In this document: positions 8,904 through 16,018 of the stretch, one piece after another
How the letters are laid out: the number at the start of each line of letters is the position of its first letter
How positions within the stretch are numbered: position 1 is the stretch's first letter
NCBI RefSeq assembly: GCF_017498565.1
Contig: NZ_CP071794.1
Location: 558,001 to 622,000 of the forward strand
Reading direction: 5' to 3'
Length of the DNA: 64,000 bases
Origin: Parasphingorhabdus cellanae
GTDB taxonomy: Bacteria; Pseudomonadota; Alphaproteobacteria; Sphingomonadales; Sphingomonadaceae
Translations under genes and position numbers: made by a program
The notes under the pieces: model-generated
The model's database searches: none
Seen by the model: only the letters and a program-made list of their open reading frames with translations
Told to the model about the DNA's origin: nothing

Positions 8904-9470
8904 CTAGTCCATATGCTTGAGGCCGACGCGAAGATAATCCCAACCGGTTATAAGCGTCAATATCGCAGCAGCCCAGAGCGTCCAGATACCGACAGTCTGA
9001 ATAAACTCAAATTGCGGCAAACCGCCTGCCAGAATCAACGCGCCAAGTGAAATTAGCTGAAATGTTGTTTTCCATTTAGCAAGTTGAGAAACAGGTACAC
9101 TGACCTGAATCCCGGCTAAAAATTCACGCAGGCCGGATACCGCTATTTCCCGTAGCAAAATAATGAGTGCTGCAACAACATTATAACCTTCAATGTCGCC
9201 ACTGGCGCAAAGAATAAGAACAACCGATGCCACCATAATCTTGTCAGCAATCGGGTCCAGGAATATACCCAGTTTTGAAACCGTTCCTTGGGACCGTGCA
9301 AGATAACCATCAAAATAGTCGGTGATCGCCATCAAAGCATAAAGTACTGTGGCCAACAGATACCCTAATTTCCAACCCGGCCACCATAGCAAAGCCACCA
9401 AGAAAGGCACTGTGAAAATCCGCGAAAGCGTCAAAATATTTGGAAGATTCAACATATTGTCCGCAGCCAT
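8904..9470 (-). CDS. pgsA: CDP-diacylglycerol--glycerol-3-phosphate 3-phosphatidyltransferase PgsA
   Basis: This integral membrane enzyme makes phosphatidylglycerol phosphate, the first step to phosphatidylglycerol and cardiolipin. The CDP-alcohol phosphotransferase motif is complete: D-x2-DG-x2-AR-x8-G-x3-D-x3-D, seen as DYFDGYLARS...GIFLDPIAD. About five membrane helices are visible. The frame is open to an ATG at 9539, but family members begin with LNLPNILTLSRI, so either ATG at 9470 (chosen; 188 aa) or ATG at 9455 is more likely; none has a strong ribosome binding site. It is upstream of moaD on the minus strand. Confidence 0.9.
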   Translation of the reverse strand: MAADNMLNLPNILTLSRIFTVPFLVALLWWPGWKLGYLLATVLYALMAITDYFDGYLARSQGTVSKLGIFLDPIADKIMVASVVLILCASGDIEGYNVVAALIILLREIAVSGLREFLAGIQVSVPVSQLAKWKTTFQLISLGALILAGGLPQFEFIQTVGIWTLWAAAILTLITGWDYLRVGLKHMD

Positions 9471-9629
9471 AACGGGATTTCGCAAAAAGTTAAATCCTAT
9501 CCTCGTTATCCTGGCACTAGTGATGAAATTATCGAACATTCAGCGCCTTGCGCAATTGATTAACATCGCTAGGGTATCGATTAAATTCGTCCCCTGTCTG
9601 ACAATGTTCAACAACAGGAAATCCCCAGC

Positions 9630-10916
9630 ATGTCATCAGCTCTCCGTCTATTGGCCAAACGACGTTTTTGGCCACTTTTTATCACGCAATTGCTTGGCGC
9701 TTTCAACGACAACTTATTCAAATTCTCGATGGTAATCTTGGTCACCTACGGGATTTACAAAGACCCGGCGCAGGATTTTCAATTCAATGCGCTCGCGTCT
9801 GGGATATTTATCCTGCCGTTTTTTCTTTTTTCCTCACTGGCAGGACAATTGGCCGACAACTATGATAAGGCGCGAATAACAAGACTAGTGAAGACATTGG
9901 AGATCGCAATAGCGATTATTGGCGGCATCGGCCTTTGGATACAATCCATCCCGATCATGTTGACTGCGTTGTTTCTTCTTGGTTTGCAATCGACATTTTT
10001 TGGACCAATAAAATATGCCATCTTGCCACAGCATCTTGAAAAAGATGAAGTTCTAGCCGGAACTGGATTGGTTGAAGCTGGAACTTATATCGCAATATTG
10101 GCGGGAACGATACTAGGCGGGATCATCATCGATAGAGATGGCAATGGCGTCGAACTGGCCGTTATTTCGGTGTTTTTTGTGGCGTTGATTGGACGCGTTG
10201 GTGCGCAGTTTCTTCCAAGCGCGCCGCCTCAAAAAGAGGTTGAGAAAATTGACTTTAATTTCATCCGCTCATCAATCAAATTAATTTCGGCAACGCTTCA
10301 CATAAGACGGTTATATCTCGCTATTGTAGCAATCAGCTTTTTTTGGACCATTGGCTCGGTGTTGATCATTCAGTTTCCCCCATTAGTTGAAAATGTACTC
10401 ACGGCAACTCCCGCTGTCGCCAGCCTCTTCCTTGGCGTCTTTTCCATTGGCATCGCGGTTGGATCCATCTTGATAAACCGCTTGCTGAAAAGCCAAGTGT
10501 CTGCTCGCTATGCACCATATAGCGTTATAGCTATGGGTAGCTTCGTGCTAGTACTGTTCTTTATTGCGCGCGGTTGGGAAGGATTACCCGATGGTGAACT
10601 TTATACTTTCCAGACATTTATGATGCATGATGGCGCATGGGCGTTATTGGGGACATTAGCCGGTGTTTCGGTTTTTGGCGGCATGTTTGTTGTGCCGCTT
10701 TACGCTTTTTTGACTACGACCGTCGATATTAGCGAAACAGCGCGAACCATAGCGGCCAATAACGTGGTCAATTCGGGATGTATGGTGCTGGGCGCTTTAG
10801 CCGCATTGGGTTTAAGCATGCTCGGCGTGTCTACGACTGAGCAATTGCTGCTTGTCGCAGGTATGTGCATCGTCGCGGCATGGTTGGGCCAACAATTACA
10901 TCTTGCCTGTGACTAG
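9630..10916 (+). CDS. MFS transporter, lysophospholipid transporter LplT-like
   Basis: This 428-aa membrane protein has about 12 predicted helices and belongs to the major facilitator group that includes LplT and the N-terminal half of some Aas-type fusion proteins. The family start LLGAFNDNLFKFSM and the loop FGPIKYAILPQHL, followed by LAGTGLVEAGTY, are typical. LplT flips lysophospholipids across the inner membrane for re-acylation. In some relatives the transporter is fused to acyltransferase and acyl-ACP synthetase domains; here it stands alone, and no acyltransferase is adjacent. Divergent pgsA is a lipid gene, a loose contextual link. Substrate is inferred. Confidence 0.8.
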   Translation: MSSALRLLAKRRFWPLFITQLLGAFNDNLFKFSMVILVTYGIYKDPAQDFQFNALASGIFILPFFLFSSLAGQLADNYDKARITRLVKTLEIAIAIIGGIGLWIQSIPIMLTALFLLGLQSTFFGPIKYAILPQHLEKDEVLAGTGLVEAGTYIAILAGTILGGIIIDRDGNGVELAVISVFFVALIGRVGAQFLPSAPPQKEVEKIDFNFIRSSIKLISATLHIRRLYLAIVAISFFWTIGSVLIIQFPPLVENVLTATPAVASLFLGVFSIGIAVGSILINRLLKSQVSARYAPYSVIAMGSFVLVLFFIARGWEGLPDGELYTFQTFMMHDGAWALLGTLAGVSVFGGMFVVPLYAFLTTTVDISETARTIAANNVVNSGCMVLGALAALGLSMLGVSTTEQLLLVAGMCIVAAWLGQQLHLACD

Positions 10917-10933
10917 ACAGCTGGCGATACAAT

Positions 10934-11152
10934 TCAGAATATAAACATATAAAATGCTGTGAAAAACGCCGAAAAGCTGAGCATGAATAGACTTACATCC
11001 TCATTGAACCATTTTGCGGGTGGGGTCGTAGCCTCAACAACGACACCTTCATCCTGCGCTACCGTAAGGGTTTCCAAAGGCAAAGAGAGCCTAAATGGAT
11101 GTTTAGCACTTTCATTGTGTAGCACGAGGTCTCTGGTCAGCATTTTTTTCAT
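10934..11152 (-). CDS. Small single-span membrane protein, unknown function
   Basis: This is a predicted 72-aa protein. Residues 1-50 are hydrophilic (FRLSLPLETLTV is the most structured-looking part). Residues about 51-72 form one hydrophobic, Phe-rich helix running to the very C-terminus (SLFMLSFSAFFTAFYMFIF), the layout of a tail-anchored protein. It converges with the MFS gene, with stops 17 bases apart. A second ATG at 11143 is possible and no clear ribosome binding site is present. I do not recognise a named family; the composition argues for a real gene. Confidence 0.55.
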   Translation of the reverse strand: MKKMLTRDLVLHNESAKHPFRLSLPLETLTVAQDEGVVVEATTPPAKWFNEDVSLFMLSFSAFFTAFYMFIF

Positions 11153-11416
11153 GCACTATTGTTAACAAATTATTAGCTATTAAATCTATGCCAAAATCGG
11201 CGTTGAACTTCGGTGTCATAGGATGGCACAGTTATTCAGGCGTTCCCCAGTACTGAATTCCAATCCAAAATGGACTAAAAAATGCGATTGTGTGATCTTT
11301 GCAACAATGGGCGACAATCGGTACCAAAAACCTCAAATGCTGTTGATTTCAAACAATTGTTATGGCAATGCGCTCATCGTATTGAATGAAATGCGAAAAC
11401 CCTGAAGGAGCAAATT

Positions 11417-11665
11417 ATGCGTTTCGGTAAAATTGGTATGGCTGCAGTTGCAGCCTCAGCTTTGGTTGCTACACCTGTGTTCGCACAGGCTGCTCAGCCA
11501 GTTTCAAAAGTTTCTCAACCTGTTCGTGCTGATGCATCTGCAGACAAAGAAGAGAACCTTGCAGGCGGATCGGGCATTATCATTGCTGTTCTCGCTGCTG
11601 CTGCAGTAATCGGTGGCATTGTCATCGCGGCTGACGGAAGCGACGATGATCCAACAAGCCCCTGA
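11417..11665 (+). CDS. Small exported protein with C-terminal transmembrane segment
   Basis: This 82-aa protein has a clear signal peptide (MRFGKIG...TPVFAQA, cleavage near residue 24-26). A short polar linker rich in Ala, Ser and Asp and a Gly/Ala/Ile helix (GIIIAVLAAAAVIGGIVIAA, about 53-72) follow, with a DDDP acidic end. A strong ribosome binding site (GAAGGAG, 9 bases before ATG) and a perfect terminator just downstream show it is an independent expressed unit. Small Ala-rich proteins of this layout are common in sphingomonads, but I know of no function. About 250 bases upstream hold no gene and presumably carry its promoter. Confidence 0.75.
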   Translation: MRFGKIGMAAVAASALVATPVFAQAAQPVSKVSQPVRADASADKEENLAGGSGIIIAVLAAAAVIGGIVIAADGSDDDPTSP

Positions 11666-11686
11666 ATATAGGCGCTAAACTGATTT

Positions 11687-11717
11687 AAAATGGCGGCCTT
11701 TTGGCCGCCATTTTTTT
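11687..11717 (+). terminator. Rho-independent terminator after the small exported protein
   Basis: A 12-bp perfect stem (AAAATGGCGGCC at 11687-11698 pairing with 11703-11714) encloses a TTTT loop and runs into a T tract. It separates the 82-aa gene from hslV. Confidence 0.9.
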
Positions 11718-11803
11718 GCTCGCTCACTAAAAAAGAAACTGGTTCCCATACGAAACTGAACACACCGGTTGCACTTGATCGTCAGATTTCCCATATCCGT
11801 TTT

Positions 11804-12370
11804 ATGACAAAAAATCAGCAACATGGCATGCAGCAATGGCATGGCACCACCATCCTCTCCGTCCGTAAAAATGGCAAAGTCATCGTCGCTGGCGATGGTC
11901 AAGTTTCTATGGGCCAGACGGTTATGAAACCCAACGCGCGCAAGGTTCGGCAATTGCACGATGGTTCGGTAATCGGCGGTTTTGCAGGTGCTACCGCGGA
12001 TGCTTTTACCTTATTCGAGCGTTTGGAAGCAAAACTGGAACGCCATAACGGCCAACTGATGCGCGCGGCCGTGGAACTGGCAAAGGATTGGCGAACGGAC
12101 AAATATTTACGTAATCTTGAAGCTATGATGATCGTGGCCGATAAAGACGTCACACTAATCCTCACCGGAAATGGCGATGTGCTGGAACCCACCCAAGGTA
12201 TCGCGGCGATCGGATCGGGCGGGAATTTTGCACTTGCTGCTGCCCGAGCTCTGATTGACTATGAAAAAGACGCTGAAAAGCTGGCACGCAAAGCCATGAC
12301 GATTGCCGCAGAAGTCTGTGTTTATACCAATGACCAGGTCACGGTCGAAATACTGGACAGCAATGGATAA
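11804..12370 (+). CDS. hslV: ATP-dependent protease peptidase subunit HslV
   Basis: HslV is the proteasome-like threonine peptidase of the HslUV (ClpQY) protease. The frame extends upstream to 11690, but that region overlaps the terminator. ATG at 11804 gives 188 aa starting [18 protein letters not shown], close to known alphaproteobacterial forms; ATG at 11828 is also possible. The catalytic threonine would be Thr15 (HG|TTILSV), so unlike E. coli HslV, which loses only Met, a short leader has to be removed. [15 protein letters not shown] and [15 protein letters not shown] match the family. Its partner hslU is separated from it by one gene. Confidence 0.93.
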   Translation: MTKNQQHGMQQWHGTTILSVRKNGKVIVAGDGQVSMGQTVMKPNARKVRQLHDGSVIGGFAGATADAFTLFERLEAKLERHNGQLMRAAVELAKDWRTDKYLRNLEAMMIVADKDVTLILTGNGDVLEPTQGIAAIGSGGNFALAAARALIDYEKDAEKLARKAMTIAAEVCVYTNDQVTVEILDSNG

Positions 12371-12388
12371 GTTTCTATTGTTTAGTCG

Positions 12389-13522
12389 GTGATATCAGCT
12401 CCACCTCTTAACCGCAGATCGTTAATCGCAAGCGGCGCATCACTTCTCGGAGCTGCGGCTTTGTCGGGATGCACAACCACCGGCCAGCCCTCAGCACTGC
12501 TTTCGCAAAAAAAATGCCTTTCTCCGGTAAGAGCAGCCCCCGGCAGAGTTATTCGTGAAATAGTAGGGCTGCGTCCGTTTCGCAGATCTGGGTTCGTCGT
12601 GCGCCGACAGGCACTGGGCGACCAACAAATAGTCCATAATTATGGCCATGGCGGCGGCGGTATCACCCTAAGCTGGGGCAGTTCTCGGTTAGCGGTGGAT
12701 TTGGGCTTGCCGGGTCATCGGGGGCCAGTCGCCGTTCTTGGTGCTGGCATTATGGGCCTCACTACCGCGCGACTGCTGCAGGAAGCCGGCCAGGCTGTGA
12801 CCATTTACACTAGTAAATTACCGCCCTTCACAACCTCTAATATCGCAGGCGGCCAATGGTATCCCAGCAACGTATTTCGGCATTCTGCCCTTACTCCTGA
12901 ATTCCAGCAACAATTTATCGCGGCTGCGGAATATAGCTATCAACGCTATCAACTGCTTGTCGGCGAACGATATGGAATACGCTGGATGCCCAATTATGAG
13001 CTATCGTCATCGCCAATCAACATGGGGCGAACCAGTCGGATGATTGCATCCATGTTGCCGGATCGGCGAACGCTAAGCCCAGAAGAAAATCAATTCGCCT
13101 CAGCCCATGTTGGTGTTTGGCAAGCCATGTTCATCGAACCCGCACGGTTCTTACGAGAACTGCAACGCGACATATTGATCGCTGACGGACAAATCAAAGT
13201 CCGCCATTTTGCAAACCGCGCGCAAATATCTGAATTGCGGGAGACACTGATCTTCAATTGCACCGGTTTGGGTACCGGACAATTATTCGATGACGAAGAA
13301 CTTATACCCTTACGCGGTCAGCTTTCCATTCTATTACCACAACCGGAAATCGACTATGCCTATACCACATCGAATGGCCTCTATATGTTTCCGCGATCTG
13401 ACGGAATTGTTCTGGGAGGCACGAGCGACGCAGGCAATGCCGATCTGACGCCGAGCTCTCAAACGACACGCTATTTAGTGCGTGGCCACAACGCCATTGC
13501 CGACGCTATGCGCTGTGGTTGA
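12389..13522 (+). CDS. D-amino-acid-oxidase-like FAD oxidoreductase with permuted domain order
   Basis: This is a predicted exported or membrane-anchored flavoprotein, 377 aa, GTG start 18 bases after hslV. The N-terminus has a twin-arginine-like start (NRRSLIASG) and a lipobox-like ALSGC at 24-28. Residues about 53-108 (GRVIREIVGLRPFR, then VHNYGHGGGGITLSWG at 82-97) match what is the C-terminal part of D-amino acid oxidase. Only afterwards comes the FAD-binding Rossmann motif VAVLGAGIMG (about 114-123), normally at the N-terminus. The chain ends near LGGTSDAGN, which in the ordinary enzyme precedes the part found here at the front. So the fold appears circularly permuted. The substrate is unknown. 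It lies between hslV and hslU with no obvious functional link. Confidence 0.85.
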   Translation: MISAPPLNRRSLIASGASLLGAAALSGCTTTGQPSALLSQKKCLSPVRAAPGRVIREIVGLRPFRRSGFVVRRQALGDQQIVHNYGHGGGGITLSWGSSRLAVDLGLPGHRGPVAVLGAGIMGLTTARLLQEAGQAVTIYTSKLPPFTTSNIAGGQWYPSNVFRHSALTPEFQQQFIAAAEYSYQRYQLLVGERYGIRWMPNYELSSSPINMGRTSRMIASMLPDRRTLSPEENQFASAHVGVWQAMFIEPARFLRELQRDILIADGQIKVRHFANRAQISELRETLIFNCTGLGTGQLFDDEELIPLRGQLSILLPQPEIDYAYTTSNGLYMFPRSDGIVLGGTSDAGNADLTPSSQTTRYLVRGHNAIADAMRCG

Positions 13523-13579
13523 TAAATAACAATAAACCCCCAAATCTGCTTCTCAATAACATTCTCACACTGGATATAT

Positions 13580-14881
13580 ATGAACAACGAACTTACCCCA
13601 AAGGCCATTGTCAAGGCGCTAGATGAACATATTGTAGGACAAAAAGACGCCAAACGTGCGGTTGCTGTCGCGTTACGCAATCGCTGGCGAAGGCAGAATC
13701 TCCCGGCCGAGTTGCGTGAAGAGGTTACGCCTAAGAATATTTTGATGATCGGGCCGACTGGTTGCGGCAAGACCGAGATATCACGCCGCCTTGCCAAACT
13801 TGCCGATGCGCCGTTTATCAAAATTGAAGCGACGAAATTTACCGAGGTTGGCTATGTCGGCCGCGATGTGGAGCAGATTGCTCGCGACCTTGCCGAAGAA
13901 GCTGTGCGCTTAGAGCGCGAACGACGTCGGTCAGCGGTACGCGAATCAGCCACAGACGCGGCGATGAAGCGTTTGCTCGACGTACTTTGCGGGGAAAATG
14001 CCAGCGAAGCGACACGGGAAAGCTTTCGTCAGAGAGTTGTCGATGATCATATGAACGATACCGAAATCGAAATTGAAGTGGAAGATACGCCAACTGCACC
14101 GATGGATATTCCAGGCATGTCTGGCCAGGTCGGGATGATCAATCTGTCGGATATGATGGGCAAAGCATTCGGTCAGAACCCTATGAAACGACGAAAAATG
14201 CGGGTTGCTGACGCTTGGGATAAATTGATCGAAGAAGAATCCGACAAGCGCCTGGACGATGACGATATTGCTCGGGCTGCGATCACTGATGCAGAGTCAA
14301 ACGGCATTGTCTTCCTCGACGAAATCGACAAAATAGCGGTTAGCGATGTTCGTGGAGGGTCGGTTAGCCGTGAAGGTGTGCAACGTGATCTGTTGCCACT
14401 GATCGAAGGTACAACGGTTGCGACCAAATATGGTCCGATGAAGACTGATCATATATTGTTTATTGCATCCGGTGCATTCTCAATCTCCAAACCCAGCGAC
14501 ATGTTGCCTGAGCTGCAAGGGCGGCTGCCTATCCGCGTAGAACTACGTGCCTTGACGGAAGAGGATTTCGTCCGAATTTTGACCGAAACAAAAGCGAATT
14601 TACCCAAACAATATATCGCTCTTTTGGGCACTGAAGACGTGACTATAGATATCACGAAAGATGCGATTGAAAAGCTGGCTCAGATTGCTGCGAACGTAAA
14701 CGAGACCGTTGAAAATATCGGAGCACGTCGACTGCAAACGGTGATGGAAAAACTGCTCGAAGATATCAGCTTTGATGCGGAAGACCGCAAAGGAGATACA
14801 ATTGTTGTAGACGCTGGTTATGTCGATAAACAGCTATCCGATGTTGCCAAGGATACGGATTTGTCAAAATATGTGCTATAA
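13580..14881 (+). CDS. hslU: ATP-dependent protease ATPase subunit HslU
   Basis: HslU is the AAA+ unfoldase that feeds substrates to HslV. The 433-aa protein has Walker [10 protein letters not shown] (58-66), the intermediate I-domain rich in charged residues (about 110-235), Walker [10 protein letters not shown], and an arginine-finger and sensor region toward the C-terminus. It ends in LSKYVL, the tail that docks into HslV pockets and activates it. The start ATG at 13580 has a weak ribosome binding site, so it may depend on upstream translation. It follows the permuted oxidase gene by 57 bases. Confidence 0.96.
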   Translation: MNNELTPKAIVKALDEHIVGQKDAKRAVAVALRNRWRRQNLPAELREEVTPKNILMIGPTGCGKTEISRRLAKLADAPFIKIEATKFTEVGYVGRDVEQIARDLAEEAVRLERERRRSAVRESATDAAMKRLLDVLCGENASEATRESFRQRVVDDHMNDTEIEIEVEDTPTAPMDIPGMSGQVGMINLSDMMGKAFGQNPMKRRKMRVADAWDKLIEEESDKRLDDDDIARAAITDAESNGIVFLDEIDKIAVSDVRGGSVSREGVQRDLLPLIEGTTVATKYGPMKTDHILFIASGAFSISKPSDMLPELQGRLPIRVELRALTEEDFVRILTETKANLPKQYIALLGTEDVTIDITKDAIEKLAQIAANVNETVENIGARRLQTVMEKLLEDISFDAEDRKGDTIVVDAGYVDKQLSDVAKDTDLSKYVL

Positions 14882-14914
14882 ATTCATCCGTATATCAACA
14901 TGGTGGAGGACTAA

Positions 14915-15316
14915 ATGGCTGAGGGTGGATGTTATTGTGGGTCAGTGCGTTTTGAAATTTCTGGTGAACCAGTCAACCAATCGATCTGTCATTGCCGTGA
15001 TTGCCAGAAAAGCAGCGGCGCAGCTTCCGTGGCCTGGATCATGCTCGGACAGGACGAATTCTCAATAACCAATGGAGAACTCAAAGCGGTAGAAGGTCAA
15101 GGCGGTGCCCAGCGTCTTTTCTGTGCAAATTGCGGGACAGGAATTGCTTATAAAAACGCCAATATATTGCCAGGCATGGTAGATATCCAAACTGCTACTC
15201 TCGATATGCCGGATGCCTATATTCCAGAAATGAATATCCAGCTTGCTGAACAAATAGGTTGGGAAAAAACAGCCCATGAGATACCGGGCTTTGATCGCTT
15301 TCCGCCACAGGAATAG
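14915..15316 (+). CDS. GFA family zinc protein (glutathione-dependent formaldehyde-activating-like)
   Basis: This small 133-aa cytoplasmic protein has the Mss4-like zinc fold of the GFA family. Zinc ligands are visible as GGCYCGSV (5-12), CHCRDCQKSSG (about 28-38) and FCANCGTG (about 69-76). A few relatives are linked to the formaldehyde-glutathione adduct, but most members have no proven activity and formaldehyde activation should not be assumed. The ribosome binding site GGAGGACTAA is strong. It stands 33 bases after hslU in the same direction. Confidence 0.85.
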   Translation: MAEGGCYCGSVRFEISGEPVNQSICHCRDCQKSSGAASVAWIMLGQDEFSITNGELKAVEGQGGAQRLFCANCGTGIAYKNANILPGMVDIQTATLDMPDAYIPEMNIQLAEQIGWEKTAHEIPGFDRFPPQE

Positions 15317-15381
15317 ATTTATTTGTAACCTTTTGACATCGGCTTGCGAATAACTCAGACTAACTATCAGGAGTGTTTATT

Positions 15382-16011
15382 TTGAAACGGATCGCCTCAC
15401 TATTTGCTTTAATCCCTGCCCTTGCCTTTTCGGCCTGCTCCGAGCCTGGGCCGTCACAAACCAACAGCGAAGAAAACACGGAGTCCACGGAAACAGAAAC
15501 AGTCGATGAAGTTGTTGAAGTACCGACGATAGACGCAGGTTTAGCTATCGGAGCGACAGCACCACTAGCCGCGAAGTTTCAAACCGGCGACGGCGAAAAA
15601 ACGCTCGAAACTGTTTTGGAAGATGGACCAGCTATTCTTGTCTTCACGCGATCCGTCGAATGGTGCCCGTTCTGTCAAACGCAATTAAAGGGCATTGATG
15701 CGATCGTCAGTGACCTACAACAGCGTGGCTATAACCTATATGGGGTTAGCTATGACAGCGTCGAAAGCCAGGACCGTTTCTCCAAGAATCAGATGCTTGA
15801 ATATACCATGTTGTCTGACGAGGGTTCCAAGGCAATCGACGCCTTCGAATTACGTGATCCGCAATATACCGAAGGCAAAGCTGTCGGCGTTCCTTATGCT
15901 TCTATTATTGTCATAGACAAAGACGGCAAGATTGTCGCAAAATCGGTATCGGGTGACTTTAAAAAGCGCCCTACGAATGATCAACTATTGGCTATAGTAG
16001 ACGCCATTTAA
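15382..16011 (+). CDS. Redoxin (AhpC/TSA-type) lipoprotein
   Basis: This is a predicted lipid-anchored thiol protein of about 209 aa. The signal LFALIPALAFSAC carries a lipobox with the cysteine near residue 18, followed by an acidic, Thr/Glu-rich linker. A thioredoxin-fold peroxiredoxin-like domain occupies about 50-209. The active site reads FTRSVEWCPFCQTQL, a Cys pair (C-P-F-C) where thiol peroxidases have a single Cys. A GTG at 15373 is in frame but overlaps the AGGAG ribosome binding site; TTG at 15382 sits 8 bases after it and is the better start. It probably reduces peroxides or disulfides in the periplasm. Confidence 0.8.
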   Translation: MKRIASLFALIPALAFSACSEPGPSQTNSEENTESTETETVDEVVEVPTIDAGLAIGATAPLAAKFQTGDGEKTLETVLEDGPAILVFTRSVEWCPFCQTQLKGIDAIVSDLQQRGYNLYGVSYDSVESQDRFSKNQMLEYTMLSDEGSKAIDAFELRDPQYTEGKAVGVPYASIIVIDKDGKIVAKSVSGDFKKRPTNDQLLAIVDAI

Positions 16012-16018
16012 ATCTGAA

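Noticed and set aside
11223..11405. 60-aa frame upstream of the small exported protein
   Set aside because: No ribosome binding site, no family resemblance, and it fills what must be the promoter region of the next gene.
12389..13522. Pseudogene or frameshifted fusion explaining the odd domain order
   Set aside because: The frame is uninterrupted, both parts keep their key motifs, and the leader, linker and stop are in normal positions, so an intact permuted protein is more likely.
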